Part shown: one piece after another, positions 21,712-27,819 of the stretch | Layout of the letters: every line of letters starts with the position of its first letter | Numbering within the stretch: position 1 is the stretch's first letter | Assembly (NCBI GenBank): GCA_937898675.1 | Contig: CALEJB010000057.1 | Span: forward strand, 1 to 27,819 | DNA from: an uncultured Prevotellaceae bacterium | GTDB lineage: Bacteria > Bacteroidota > Bacteroidia > Bacteroidales > Muribaculaceae | Direction of reading: 5' to 3' | DNA length: 27,819 bases | Notes under the pieces: model-generated | The model's input: the letters and a program-made list of their open reading frames with translations, nothing else | Told to the model about the DNA's origin: nothing | Databases searched by the model: none | Program-made: the position numbers and the translations under genes

Positions 21712-22368
21712 ATGGAAATCATCAACCTGTGTGAGCAAAATTCGCTGGTAGGCCAGTTCATGAGCGAGATTCGTGACAAGCAGTTGCAGCAGGAGCGCCT
21801 GCGTTTTCGCACCAACATACAGCGCTTGGGCCAGATTATGGCCTATGAAATCTCCAAGCGCCTGCAATACCGCGTCCACGATGTGGAGACACCGCTGGGC
21901 GTGAAGCACTGCAATGTGCTGGGCGAACGCGTGGTGCTGGGCACCATTCTCCGGGCTGGCCTGCCGTTCCACGAGGGGTTCTTGAGCTTCTTTGACGGCG
22001 CCGACAATGCATTTGTGTCGGCCTACAGGAAGTATTTCCCCGCCACCGACGACTTTGTGGTGCACATCGAGTACATTGCCAGCCCCCGCCTCGACGGCAA
22101 GACGCTGGTGATTGTGGACCCCATGCTGGCCACCGGCTCGTCGATGGAACTTGCCTATCAGGCGCTCGTCACCAAGGGGCATCCCGCCCACATCCATGTC
22201 GCCAGTGTGGTGGCGACGCCCCAGGCCATCGACTCGTTGCGGCGACACATGCCCGAGGACAAGACTACCGTGTGGACCTGCGACATCGACACCGAACTCA
22301 ACGAGCACAGTTACATCGTTCCCGGCCTGGGCGACTGCGGCGACTTGCTCTACGGCGAGAAAGAGTGA
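21712..22368 (+). CDS. upp: Uracil phosphoribosyltransferase
   Basis: Upp makes UMP from uracil and PRPP. The 218-residue protein is about the size of the Bacteroides enzyme. It has MRFRRNIQ-like RFRTNIQRLGQIMAYEIS, the TILRAGLPFHEGFLSFF segment, the PRPP-binding loop VIVDPMLATGSSMELA at about 138-153, and a C-terminal PGLGDCGDLLYG. It is cytoplasmic. Its context is consistent with salvage of uracil released by PsuG and by the nucleoside phosphorylase, although it is transcribed apart from both. Confidence 0.95.
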   Translation: MEIINLCEQNSLVGQFMSEIRDKQLQQERLRFRTNIQRLGQIMAYEISKRLQYRVHDVETPLGVKHCNVLGERVVLGTILRAGLPFHEGFLSFFDGADNAFVSAYRKYFPATDDFVVHIEYIASPRLDGKTLVIVDPMLATGSSMELAYQALVTKGHPAHIHVASVVATPQAIDSLRRHMPEDKTTVWTCDIDTELNEHSYIVPGLGDCGDLLYGEKE

Positions 22369-22401
22369 CATCAAGACCCATTAACGACAATAAAATACAA
22401 T

Positions 22402-23994
22402 ATGGTACGCAAATATGACTACCTCATCATCGGCTCTGGTGTGGCCGGTATGAGTTTTGCCCTCAAGGTGGCAAAGACAGGGACTGTGGCCCTGGTGTGC
22501 AAGTCCAAGATTGAAGAGGCCAACACCGACCTCGCCCAGGGCGGCGTGGCGACGGTGACCAACCTGGAAATGGACAACTTTGACAAACACATCCACGACA
22601 CCATGGTGGCGGGCGACTGGCTCAGCGATCCCGAGGCAGTGAAGAAGGTAGTGACCGAGGCGCCGGCACAGATTCAGCAGTTGCTGGAGTGGGGCGTGGA
22701 CTTTGACAAGAACGAGAAGGGCGAATTTGACCTGCACCGCGAGGGCGGCCACAGCGAGTTCCGCATCCTGCACCATGCCGACAACACGGGCCACGAAATT
22801 CAGGTGTCGCTCATCGAGGCGGTGCGCGCCAACCCCGCCATCGACATCTATGAGGACCATTTCGCTATCGAAATCCTCACCCAGCACCACCTGGGCAGGG
22901 TGGTGACGCGCCGCACCACCGATATCGAGTGCTTTGGCGCCTATGTCCTCAATCAGACCACGGGCGAGGTGGACACGTTCCTCTCTCGCGTGACGCTCAT
23001 GGCGACGGGCGGCGTGGGCTCGGTTTATTCTACCACGACCAACCCGCTGGTGGCCACGGGCGACGGCATCGCTATGGTGTATCGCGCCAAGGGCACCGTC
23101 AAGGACATGGAGTTTGTGCAGTTCCATCCCACCGCGCTGTATCACCCGGGCGACCGCCCCGCGTTCCTCATCACCGAGGCCATGCGCGGCTATGGCGGCG
23201 TGCTGCGCAACCTCGCCGGCGAGGAGTTTATGCAGAAGTATGACCCGCGCCTGTCGCTGGCGCCCCGCGATGTGGTGGCACGCGCCATCGACAGCGAGAT
23301 GAAGCAGCGCGGCGACGACCATGTGTTCCTCGATGTCACCCACAAGGACCCCGAGGAAACCAAGCACCACTTCCCCAACATCTACAAGCATTGCCTGGAC
23401 CTGGGCATCGACATTACCAAGGAGTACATCCCCGTGGTGCCCGCGGCACACTACATGTGCGGCGGCATCAAGGTGGACCTGGACGCCTGCTCGAGCATCA
23501 AGCGCCTATATGCCGTGGGCGAGTGCTCATGCACGGGTCTGCACGGCGGCAACCGACTCGCCAGCAATTCGCTCATCGAGGCGGTCGTCTATGCCGACGC
23601 GGCGGCCAAGCACGCCGTCAAGCACCTCAACGAGTATGCCTGGCGTGAGGACATCCCCGCATGGAACGATGAGGGCACGACGCACAACGAGGAGATGGTG
23701 CTGATTAGCCAGAGCGAGAAGGAGGTAGAGCAGATCATGAGCACCTATGTGGGCATCCTGCGCAGCAACCTGCGCCTCGACCGCGCCTGGAACCGCCTCG
23801 ACATCATCTACGAGGAGACCGAGAAACTGTTCAAGACCAGCAAGGTGTCGCGCCGCATCTGCGAGTTGCGCAATGTCATCAATGTGGCTTACCTCATCAT
23901 GCGCCAGGCCAAGGACCGCAAGGAATCCCGCGGCCTGCACTACACCATCGACTATCCCCCCAAGCCCAAGAACGAGGACGACCTGAAACTGTAG
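22402..23994 (+). CDS. nadB: L-aspartate oxidase
   Basis: NadB oxidises L-aspartate to iminoaspartate with FAD, the first step of de novo NAD synthesis; fumarate is a likely anaerobic electron acceptor. The 530-residue protein has the dinucleotide-binding IIGSGVAGMSFAL (9-21), DLAQGGVATV, REGGHSEFRILH, the QFHPTALYHPGDRPAFLITE substrate region, AAHYMCGGIKVD and GLHGGNRLASNSLIEA. The C-terminal helical domain is complete. NadA and NadC are not in the window. The stop is followed by a strong hairpin, closing the SDR-ribF-upp-nadB unit. Confidence 0.95.
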   Translation: MVRKYDYLIIGSGVAGMSFALKVAKTGTVALVCKSKIEEANTDLAQGGVATVTNLEMDNFDKHIHDTMVAGDWLSDPEAVKKVVTEAPAQIQQLLEWGVDFDKNEKGEFDLHREGGHSEFRILHHADNTGHEIQVSLIEAVRANPAIDIYEDHFAIEILTQHHLGRVVTRRTTDIECFGAYVLNQTTGEVDTFLSRVTLMATGGVGSVYSTTTNPLVATGDGIAMVYRAKGTVKDMEFVQFHPTALYHPGDRPAFLITEAMRGYGGVLRNLAGEEFMQKYDPRLSLAPRDVVARAIDSEMKQRGDDHVFLDVTHKDPEETKHHFPNIYKHCLDLGIDITKEYIPVVPAAHYMCGGIKVDLDACSSIKRLYAVGECSCTGLHGGNRLASNSLIEAVVYADAAAKHAVKHLNEYAWREDIPAWNDEGTTHNEEMVLISQSEKEVEQIMSTYVGILRSNLRLDRAWNRLDIIYEETEKLFKTSKVSRRICELRNVINVAYLIMRQAKDRKESRGLHYTIDYPPKPKNEDDLKL

Positions 23995-24017
23995 CCCCTA
24001 CAAGCCATAACATATCG

Positions 24018-24054
24018 ACCGTCCCGTCACCCAATGCCGTGGTGGCGGGACGGT
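24018..24054 (+). terminator. Terminator after nadB
   Basis: ACCGTCCCGTCACC (24018-24031) pairs with GGTGGCGGGACGGT (24041-24054) over 14 bp, counting one G-U pair, with a 9-nt loop. The U-tract is short and interrupted (TGTAGTTGG). Confidence 0.7.
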
Positions 24055-24115
24055 TGTAGTTGGTGCCGCAACGGGATGGATTTCTTTAATAATTCTTAAA
24101 ATTCAGTAAATATTT

Positions 24116-24145
24116 ATTGTAATTCGATAAATTACCATATCTTTG
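24116..24145 (+). promoter_or_regulatory. Promoter of the outer-membrane barrel gene
   Basis: TATCTTTG at 24138-24145 (-7) with ATTG at 24116-24119 (-33), spacing 18 bp. The leader to the ATG at 24240 is about 85-90 nt and very AT-rich. Confidence 0.5.
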
Positions 24146-24239
24146 CGGCATCATTGTCGTTGAAACGTATGAGATAGTGAGATGTTCTAACGATTCTTGA
24201 TTTGCCAAAAACAAATTATAAATAGATTTTTTTTGTATT

Positions 24240-26303
24240 ATGATTATGAGATTAGAAGCCCGTCACATTTTGTTGCTCATTGTTCTGACATTTTTGTGCG
24301 CAAATAGAACAATAGCTCAGGACGTTCAAGATTCGATTCATACGGTTAATTTGACAGAGGTAACCATTGAAGCAGAACTTGTGAAGCGTTCCGCAGACGG
24401 AGATACATTTATTATCACGGACAAGATGAGGTCCATGAGTGTAAATTCCTATGAGCTTCTTGCACACATTCCAGGAGTACAACTTAACAGAGCCTCGAAC
24501 CAGATTCTCATCAACAACAAGAGCAATATCTTGTTCCTTGTCAATGGCCGCCCTCAGAGCAAAGAATATATAATGTCTCTGTCTCCTGAAACCATCAAAA
24601 AGGTCAAGGTGGTTCATAATCCCAAAGGCCGTTACTCTTCTGAAGGGTATGATGCCGTGATTGAAATTATTACCCGAAAGGCTGAGGGATGGGACGTTAA
24701 TCTATCAAATATGCTGCTTGCCAATCCTTCTAAAAATAATGCCTCAGATCATGTGCTCATGGAACAGCCTGCATTCAGCATAGCCTATACCCATAATAAA
24801 TTCAGCATTTATGGTTCTGCTGTCTATGGAAAATCCAAGTGGAATACTCCGGTAGCAAATGAAATGAGCCAGCATCCATCAGGCAATGATTTTTCATCGG
24901 TCTATGGTATTGAAGAGTACAGTTATAATGGAAGAGCTGCAAGTGCGGGCATCAATTATAACATCTCTTCCAAGCATGTATTATCGTTTGATTATGACTT
25001 CATGCATGAAAACGACGCAATTGCAAATGACATGAAAGGAGATATCCGCAGTTATTTCCAAAATGACAAAACCTGCCGCCAATCAAATAATTATACGTTG
25101 TATTATAAAGGTCAGTTTGGAGATGGGTTAAGCGTATATTCTGATTTTGCTATTAACAACTACAAGAATAATTACACGAATCGTTATTCGGATTTAGTTG
25201 ACGATTTTTCAAATATTAATACCGAGAAAAGAAAAGCCATAGACTTTACTGCAGATCTGAAATGGACAATTTCGGATAAACTCGAGCTGAAATTTGGTGC
25301 TCTGGTTCATGACCGCAAATTCAAAACCGAGGGAGATGTATTTGATTACCAAAGGACACAAAGCCGTGCCTGGAGTTATCTTGTCTATAATCCAACAACG
25401 CGGTTGTCGATTGAGGCAGGTTTTGCACTGGATAACAATAATATCAATTATTCAGATAACAAACGAACTGAAAGCCAGTTCCTGCCATCTTTGCAGGTAA
25501 GTTATGCTCCTGCTGATGATGTCACCTTAAAGGCTTCATATACGTCTGATGCCATCTATCCTAATCTTAAGCAACTCAGCACAATCCGTTCTGTGGTGTA
25601 TCCTAACGTCTACCATTTGGGTAATCCAGATCTGAAAAACGCAACTATGCATAAAATGGCCATAGAAATAAATGTATTAGATATGTTCGGTTTTTCACCA
25701 TCATTTGCAATCAGCAACAGGGCAATATCGCCCCTTGTTTTCAGCGCTGGCAAAGAGTACGAAATGACATATCGCAATGCAGATACGAAAGAGCTTCTCT
25801 TGCCGCTTAGCATAGACTATCCTTTGTCAGAACGCATTTTCTTTTCGTTAGGTGCCGGCTATTATAAATCTTTTGGAAAATATCAAGATATCAGTAAGAA
25901 CTATGATGGATTCTATTACAATGCCGATGTGATATACCAGGGAAAGTTCGCGAATCTGAATGCAAGCTATTATCATGGCATTCAAAAGGAATCAATCATC
26001 CAAGGCTACAACGAGACAGGATTGGATAGTTGGATGCTTGCGGCCAATAAGCAATGGAACAAAAGCTTCTCAACTATGATATGTTGGTTCCTGCCATTTG
26101 ATTTCGGTATCAAATCTCGCATGACAAAACAGATTCATTCCGATTCATTCTATCTGCAAGAGACTAAAAGCTTGAAGCCATATCGCAATACATTGAACAT
26201 TCAGATTGTATATCGTTTCCAAAGCGGAAAGAGCAAAACATATAGAAAGCAAAATGAAATAGAGAGAGAAAGCCGTATTACGGGTGGTATGGCAGAATTT
26301 TAA
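24240..26303 (+). CDS. Outer-membrane beta-barrel protein, TonB-receptor-like
   Basis: The 687-residue protein has a signal peptide (hydrophobic ILLLIVLTFLCA, with likely cleavage after IAQ). A TonB plug-like domain follows: VNLTEVTIEAELVKRSADGD, LLAHIPGVQLNRASNQILIN, LFLVNGRPQSKEYI and IIEIITRK-like VIEIITRK. The rest is alternating aromatic beta-strand sequence typical of a barrel (OMP_b-brl_3 group). The usual N-terminal carboxypeptidase-D-like domain is absent. Codon use is strikingly AT-rich (AAT, GAT, ATA, TTA common), unlike the GC-rich neighbours on both sides, which suggests horizontal acquisition. No SusD partner is adjacent. The ligand is unknown. An alternative start is the ATG at 24246. 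Confidence 0.85.
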   Translation: MIMRLEARHILLLIVLTFLCANRTIAQDVQDSIHTVNLTEVTIEAELVKRSADGDTFIITDKMRSMSVNSYELLAHIPGVQLNRASNQILINNKSNILFLVNGRPQSKEYIMSLSPETIKKVKVVHNPKGRYSSEGYDAVIEIITRKAEGWDVNLSNMLLANPSKNNASDHVLMEQPAFSIAYTHNKFSIYGSAVYGKSKWNTPVANEMSQHPSGNDFSSVYGIEEYSYNGRAASAGINYNISSKHVLSFDYDFMHENDAIANDMKGDIRSYFQNDKTCRQSNNYTLYYKGQFGDGLSVYSDFAINNYKNNYTNRYSDLVDDFSNINTEKRKAIDFTADLKWTISDKLELKFGALVHDRKFKTEGDVFDYQRTQSRAWSYLVYNPTTRLSIEAGFALDNNNINYSDNKRTESQFLPSLQVSYAPADDVTLKASYTSDAIYPNLKQLSTIRSVVYPNVYHLGNPDLKNATMHKMAIEINVLDMFGFSPSFAISNRAISPLVFSAGKEYEMTYRNADTKELLLPLSIDYPLSERIFFSLGAGYYKSFGKYQDISKNYDGFYYNADVIYQGKFANLNASYYHGIQKESIIQGYNETGLDSWMLAANKQWNKSFSTMICWFLPFDFGIKSRMTKQIHSDSFYLQETKSLKPYRNTLNIQIVYRFQSGKSKTYRKQNEIERESRITGGMAEF

Positions 26304-26351
26304 TTGGCAAAACAGATCAAGATATTTTAATGTTTACTAATAGTGTTGATT

Positions 26352-26834
26352 ATGGAGAAAAAATCAATCAAAATCCTCAAATGGCTGTGCTATGTAGCGT
26401 TGGCGCTGGTAGCGCTGTGGCTGGCGTTTATGGCCATCCAGTCCTATTTTGTCCTTACCACGGGCAGCGGTGAGGGCGTCATCAACTGGGGCTCGCCGAG
26501 CATTGGCGCCAAGGTCGCCATCTTTGTCGGACAGCGCGTGGCGGCATTAACCTTGGGCATATTGTGCGCTGTGTTTGTCATCAACATCCTCAAGTGCATC
26601 AAGGGCGGGACTATCTTCAGCCATGCCAATGTGGTGCTGTTGCGGGTGATGGCGGTGGTTGTGCCCGCCTATGCGTTCCTGAGTGACAACCTGGGCATCG
26701 CGTGCTCGGCGGGTGACTTGGGTGAGTTTTGCTTGACCGACAACCCCTTTGTTTATACGATGATCGTGCTCATTGTCGGCCAGTTGTACAAGTTGGCTCA
26801 TGATGCTGCCAAGGAACAGGAATTAACCATCTAA
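26352..26834 (+). CDS. DUF2975 family membrane protein
   Basis: The 160-residue protein has four hydrophobic segments (about 8-28, 50-75, 95-115 and 135-150) and the DUF2975 layout, including a conserved-looking LKCIKGGTIFSHANVVLLRVMA region. I use the ATG at 26352 (MEKKSIKILKW); the reading frame extends to a GTG nine bases upstream, which looks less natural. DUF2975 genes commonly sit directly before a small HTH regulator, as here with a 15-bp gap. Codon use returns to GC-rich, so the AT-rich block ends before this gene. Function is unknown. Confidence 0.85.
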   Translation: MEKKSIKILKWLCYVALALVALWLAFMAIQSYFVLTTGSGEGVINWGSPSIGAKVAIFVGQRVAALTLGILCAVFVINILKCIKGGTIFSHANVVLLRVMAVVVPAYAFLSDNLGIACSAGDLGEFCLTDNPFVYTMIVLIVGQLYKLAHDAAKEQELTI

Positions 26835-26849
26835 AGCATTGCAGAACTT

Positions 26850-27056
26850 ATGATTATCGTAAATTTAGATGTAATGATGGCGCGTCGCAAGATGTCGCTG
26901 AATGAACTGAGCGAGCGCGTGGGCATCACCATCGCCAACCTGTCCATCCTCAAGACCGGCAAGGCCAAGGCCGTGCGATTCTCGACCCTCGACGCCATCT
27001 GCAAGGCGCTTGACTGTGCCCCAGGCGACATCCTGGAATACCGCGCTGGCGAGTGA
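26850..27056 (+). CDS. Small XRE-family HTH regulator (YozG-like)
   Basis: The 68-residue protein is essentially one helix-turn-helix domain: VNLDVMMARRKMSLNELSE, ERVGITIANLSILKTGKAK (the recognition region), and a helix TLDAICKALDCAPGDILEY. This is the compact Cro/CI-like type encoded next to DUF2975 membrane proteins. The pair may act as a membrane-linked regulatory module, but the target is unknown. The gene lies 15 bp after the DUF2975 stop and is probably cotranscribed. Inverted and direct copies of a GAAAATGCGGAG motif lie 33-94 bp beyond its stop. Confidence 0.88.
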   Translation: MIIVNLDVMMARRKMSLNELSERVGITIANLSILKTGKAKAVRFSTLDAICKALDCAPGDILEYRAGE

Positions 27057-27088
27057 AGTTTTGACAGTTAAAAATGTGTTTTTGCAAA

Positions 27089-27150
27089 GAAAATGCTGAG
27101 TTGTACTCCGCATTTTCATGTAAAATCGGGAGTACTGCTCCGCATTTTCA
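27089..27150. repeat. Three copies of a 12-bp motif, inverted and direct
   Basis: GAAAATGCTGAG at 27089-27100 faces CTCCGCATTTTC at 27106-27117 (11 of 12 complementary, 5-bp spacer). CTCCGCATTTTCA recurs at 27138-27150, 32 bp after the previous copy. The arrangement looks like operators or a structured leader in the path of the minus-strand promoter at 27154-27185. Confidence 0.7.
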
Positions 27151-27153
27151 CGG

Positions 27154-27185
27154 CAAAGGTATATAGAAAAATGCTAATAACCAAA
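27154..27185 (-). promoter_or_regulatory. Orphan minus-strand promoter
   Basis: On the minus strand TTTG at 27182-27185 and TACCTTTG at 27154-27161 are separated by 20 bp, a good Bacteroidetes promoter. It fires leftward through the repeated 12-bp motifs into the converging HTH gene; no gene of its own is visible downstream. Confidence 0.5.
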
Positions 27186-27224
27186 CAAGTAACGCAAGAC
27201 CTGCCAACAAATAACGCAAAATCA

Positions 27225-27261
27225 CAACAACAGGGCCCCGGCATGCGGAGCCCTGTTGTTG
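27225..27261 (-). terminator. Long hairpin terminator
   Basis: CAACAACAGGGCCCCG pairs with CGGAGCCCTGTTGTTG over 16 positions with one mismatch and a loop of about 5 nt. It lies just after the stop of the gene tail at 27283-27324 on the minus strand and looks like that gene's terminator. Confidence 0.65.
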
Positions 27262-27282
27262 AAATATGTTTCCTCTTGAGAA

Positions 27283-27324
27283 TTAGCCGAGGCGCTTCTC
27301 GAGGTTGGTGCGGATGGCCGACAG
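27283..27324 (-). pseudogene. 3' tail of an unidentified gene (13 codons)
   Basis: On the minus strand this GC-rich stretch reads LSAIRTNLEKRLG followed by TAA at 27283-27285, then a terminator-like hairpin. The frame is cut upstream by a TAG at the border with AT-rich DNA. The charged helical ending and GC-rich codons look like the C-terminus of a core gene of this genome. I cannot identify the protein from 13 residues. It may be a truncated gene or the edge of an assembly junction. Confidence 0.4.
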
Positions 27325-27328
27325 CTAG

Positions 27329-27805
27329 TTAGAAATTATCTTCTTCAAGTCCCGTGATACCATTATTTACAGCGTCATTGAGCTGATCAAACATGGTTAC
27401 AATCCAGCAATGTGCCAGCGTTAACGCTTTCGCGCCAGTACCTTTCTCTTTTTTGGTGTAAGGGAAGCAATCACTTGGGATGTATTCAACAACTTGAGGT
27501 GCTTTAGGTCTAGCCCCTAAGAGAGCAGCTCCTAATGCAGTGGTTTTAGTAACCTCGTAGGATTGAATTGTAGCGATAACGCGTGCTTTCTCGTCTTTTA
27601 TGTCCACACGGATGATTACCCAAGCAGCTGCATCACTTTGATTGAAAAATCCCGAATTTGTTCCAAGAGCATCTACATATCCTTTGCCAATGACACAACC
27701 GGATTCTTTGTCATTAAGTTGAATGACGGACTTACCACTTTGAAAAGAATGAACAAACCAGTTGTTTACGCCAGTTCGGGATAAGAAATTATCGAAAATA
27801 GTGGT
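27329..27805 (-). CDS. DUF4468 domain protein, 5'-incomplete
   Basis: The open frame gives 158 residues without an ATG. The segment TTIFDNFLSRTGVNNWFV, then FQSGKSVIQLNDKESGCVIGKGYV and a beta strand VIIRVDIKDEKARVIATI, match the DUF4468 (TBP-like fold) pattern of Bacteroidales secreted proteins. The C-terminal half is unassigned and ends GLEEDNF. A signal peptide and first strand should precede this, but an in-frame TAG lies at 27806-27808 only a few codons from the contig end. The gene is therefore truncated or interrupted there. Base composition is AT-rich, unlike the adjoining core genes. The first 13 codons lie in the terminal inverted repeat and recur at 2-54. Confidence 0.6.
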   Translation of the reverse strand, partial: TTIFDNFLSRTGVNNWFVHSFQSGKSVIQLNDKESGCVIGKGYVDALGTNSGFFNQSDAAAWVIIRVDIKDEKARVIATIQSYEVTKTTALGAALLGARPKAPQVVEYIPSDCFPYTKKEKGTGAKALTLAHCWIVTMFDQLNDAVNNGITGLEEDNF

Positions 27806-27819
27806 CTAAAAAATTGTAA
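27767..27819. repeat. Right copy of 53-bp terminal inverted repeat
   Basis: Exact reverse complement of 2-54. Here the repeat continues into an extended DUF4468 reading frame, so this copy looks like the native context and the left copy like the displaced one. Confidence 0.9.

Noticed and set aside
22381..23451. 356-codon minus-strand frame opposite nadB
   Set aside because: It lacks any motif and is antisense to a complete, well-recognised nadB.
26865..27119. 84-codon minus-strand frame over the HTH gene, downstream of the orphan promoter
   Set aside because: Its second half is the antisense of the HTH coding region and has no protein features; the first codons come from the repeated motif.
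2..27819. Whole window as a transposon or phage bounded by terminal inverted repeats
   Set aside because: The contents are core metabolic genes, no transposase, integrase or phage gene is present, and the repeat lies inside a DUF4468 coding region.

Overview
The window reads as a chromosomal contig from a GC-rich member of the Bacteroidales, perhaps Muribaculaceae- or Prevotellaceae-like (family level is a guess). Supporting signs are Bacteroidetes-type promoters (TTTG, about 20 bp, TAnnTTTG) before several genes, absence of Shine-Dalgarno sequences at most starts, and Bacteroidales-flavoured families: DUF4468, zinc-ribbon/TM2 proteins, an OMP_b-brl_3-type barrel, DUF3332, and a 50-residue protein of a type common in Bacteroides. 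Most of the window is core metabolism. No rRNA, tRNA, CRISPR array, integrase or transposase was seen.

Layout. 55-949 is a 5'-truncated dprA. 1138-5325 (+) holds a nucleoside phosphorylase, a 50-aa protein, cdsA, an MltF-like lytic transglycosylase and a DUF3332 lipoprotein. 5403-8104 (-) holds a radical SAM/SPASM maturase with a PqqD-like front domain, its probable substrate (a Tat-signal, Cys/Gly-rich repeat protein), and two TM2-domain proteins. 8564-11066 (+) holds a PhzF-family protein, a proline iminopeptidase-like hydrolase and a GYF_2/CD225-like membrane protein. 11078-17678 (-) holds an EamA transporter, an acetyl/succinyl-CoA transferase, pgi, a GNAT-like protein, an unlisted 33-aa membrane microprotein and a large zinc-ribbon membrane protein. 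17885-19739 (-) is psuG-psuK. 19876-23994 (+) is SDR-ribF-upp-nadB. 24240-26303 (+) is a markedly AT-rich outer-membrane barrel gene, followed by a DUF2975/HTH pair. The right end (27329-27819) is an AT-rich DUF4468 gene fragment.

How genes work together. PsuK and PsuG degrade pseudouridine to ribose 5-phosphate and uracil. Upp returns uracil to UMP, and the nucleoside phosphorylase at 1138 can feed the same pool. RibF makes the FAD that NadB needs. The CoA transferase and Pgi fit a saccharolytic, acetate/succinate/propionate-producing anaerobe.

The most interesting system is the two-gene unit at 5403-7139. A small protein carries a Tat signal followed by seven C-[GS]-S-S-Y-[ES]-C units in a Gly-rich background. 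It sits 24 bp upstream of a PqqD-radical SAM-SPASM enzyme, with its own promoter-like site and bounded by two hairpins. This is the architecture of a RiPP-type precursor and maturase, with the unusual twist that the substrate seems built for twin-arginine export.

The contig ends are odd. A 53-bp sequence at 2-54 is the exact reverse complement of 27767-27819. In both places it encodes part of a DUF4468 domain, joined to dprA on the left and continuing into the DUF4468 gene on the right. An assembly fork or chimera, or recombination between inverted DUF4468 copies, is more likely than a mobile-element end.
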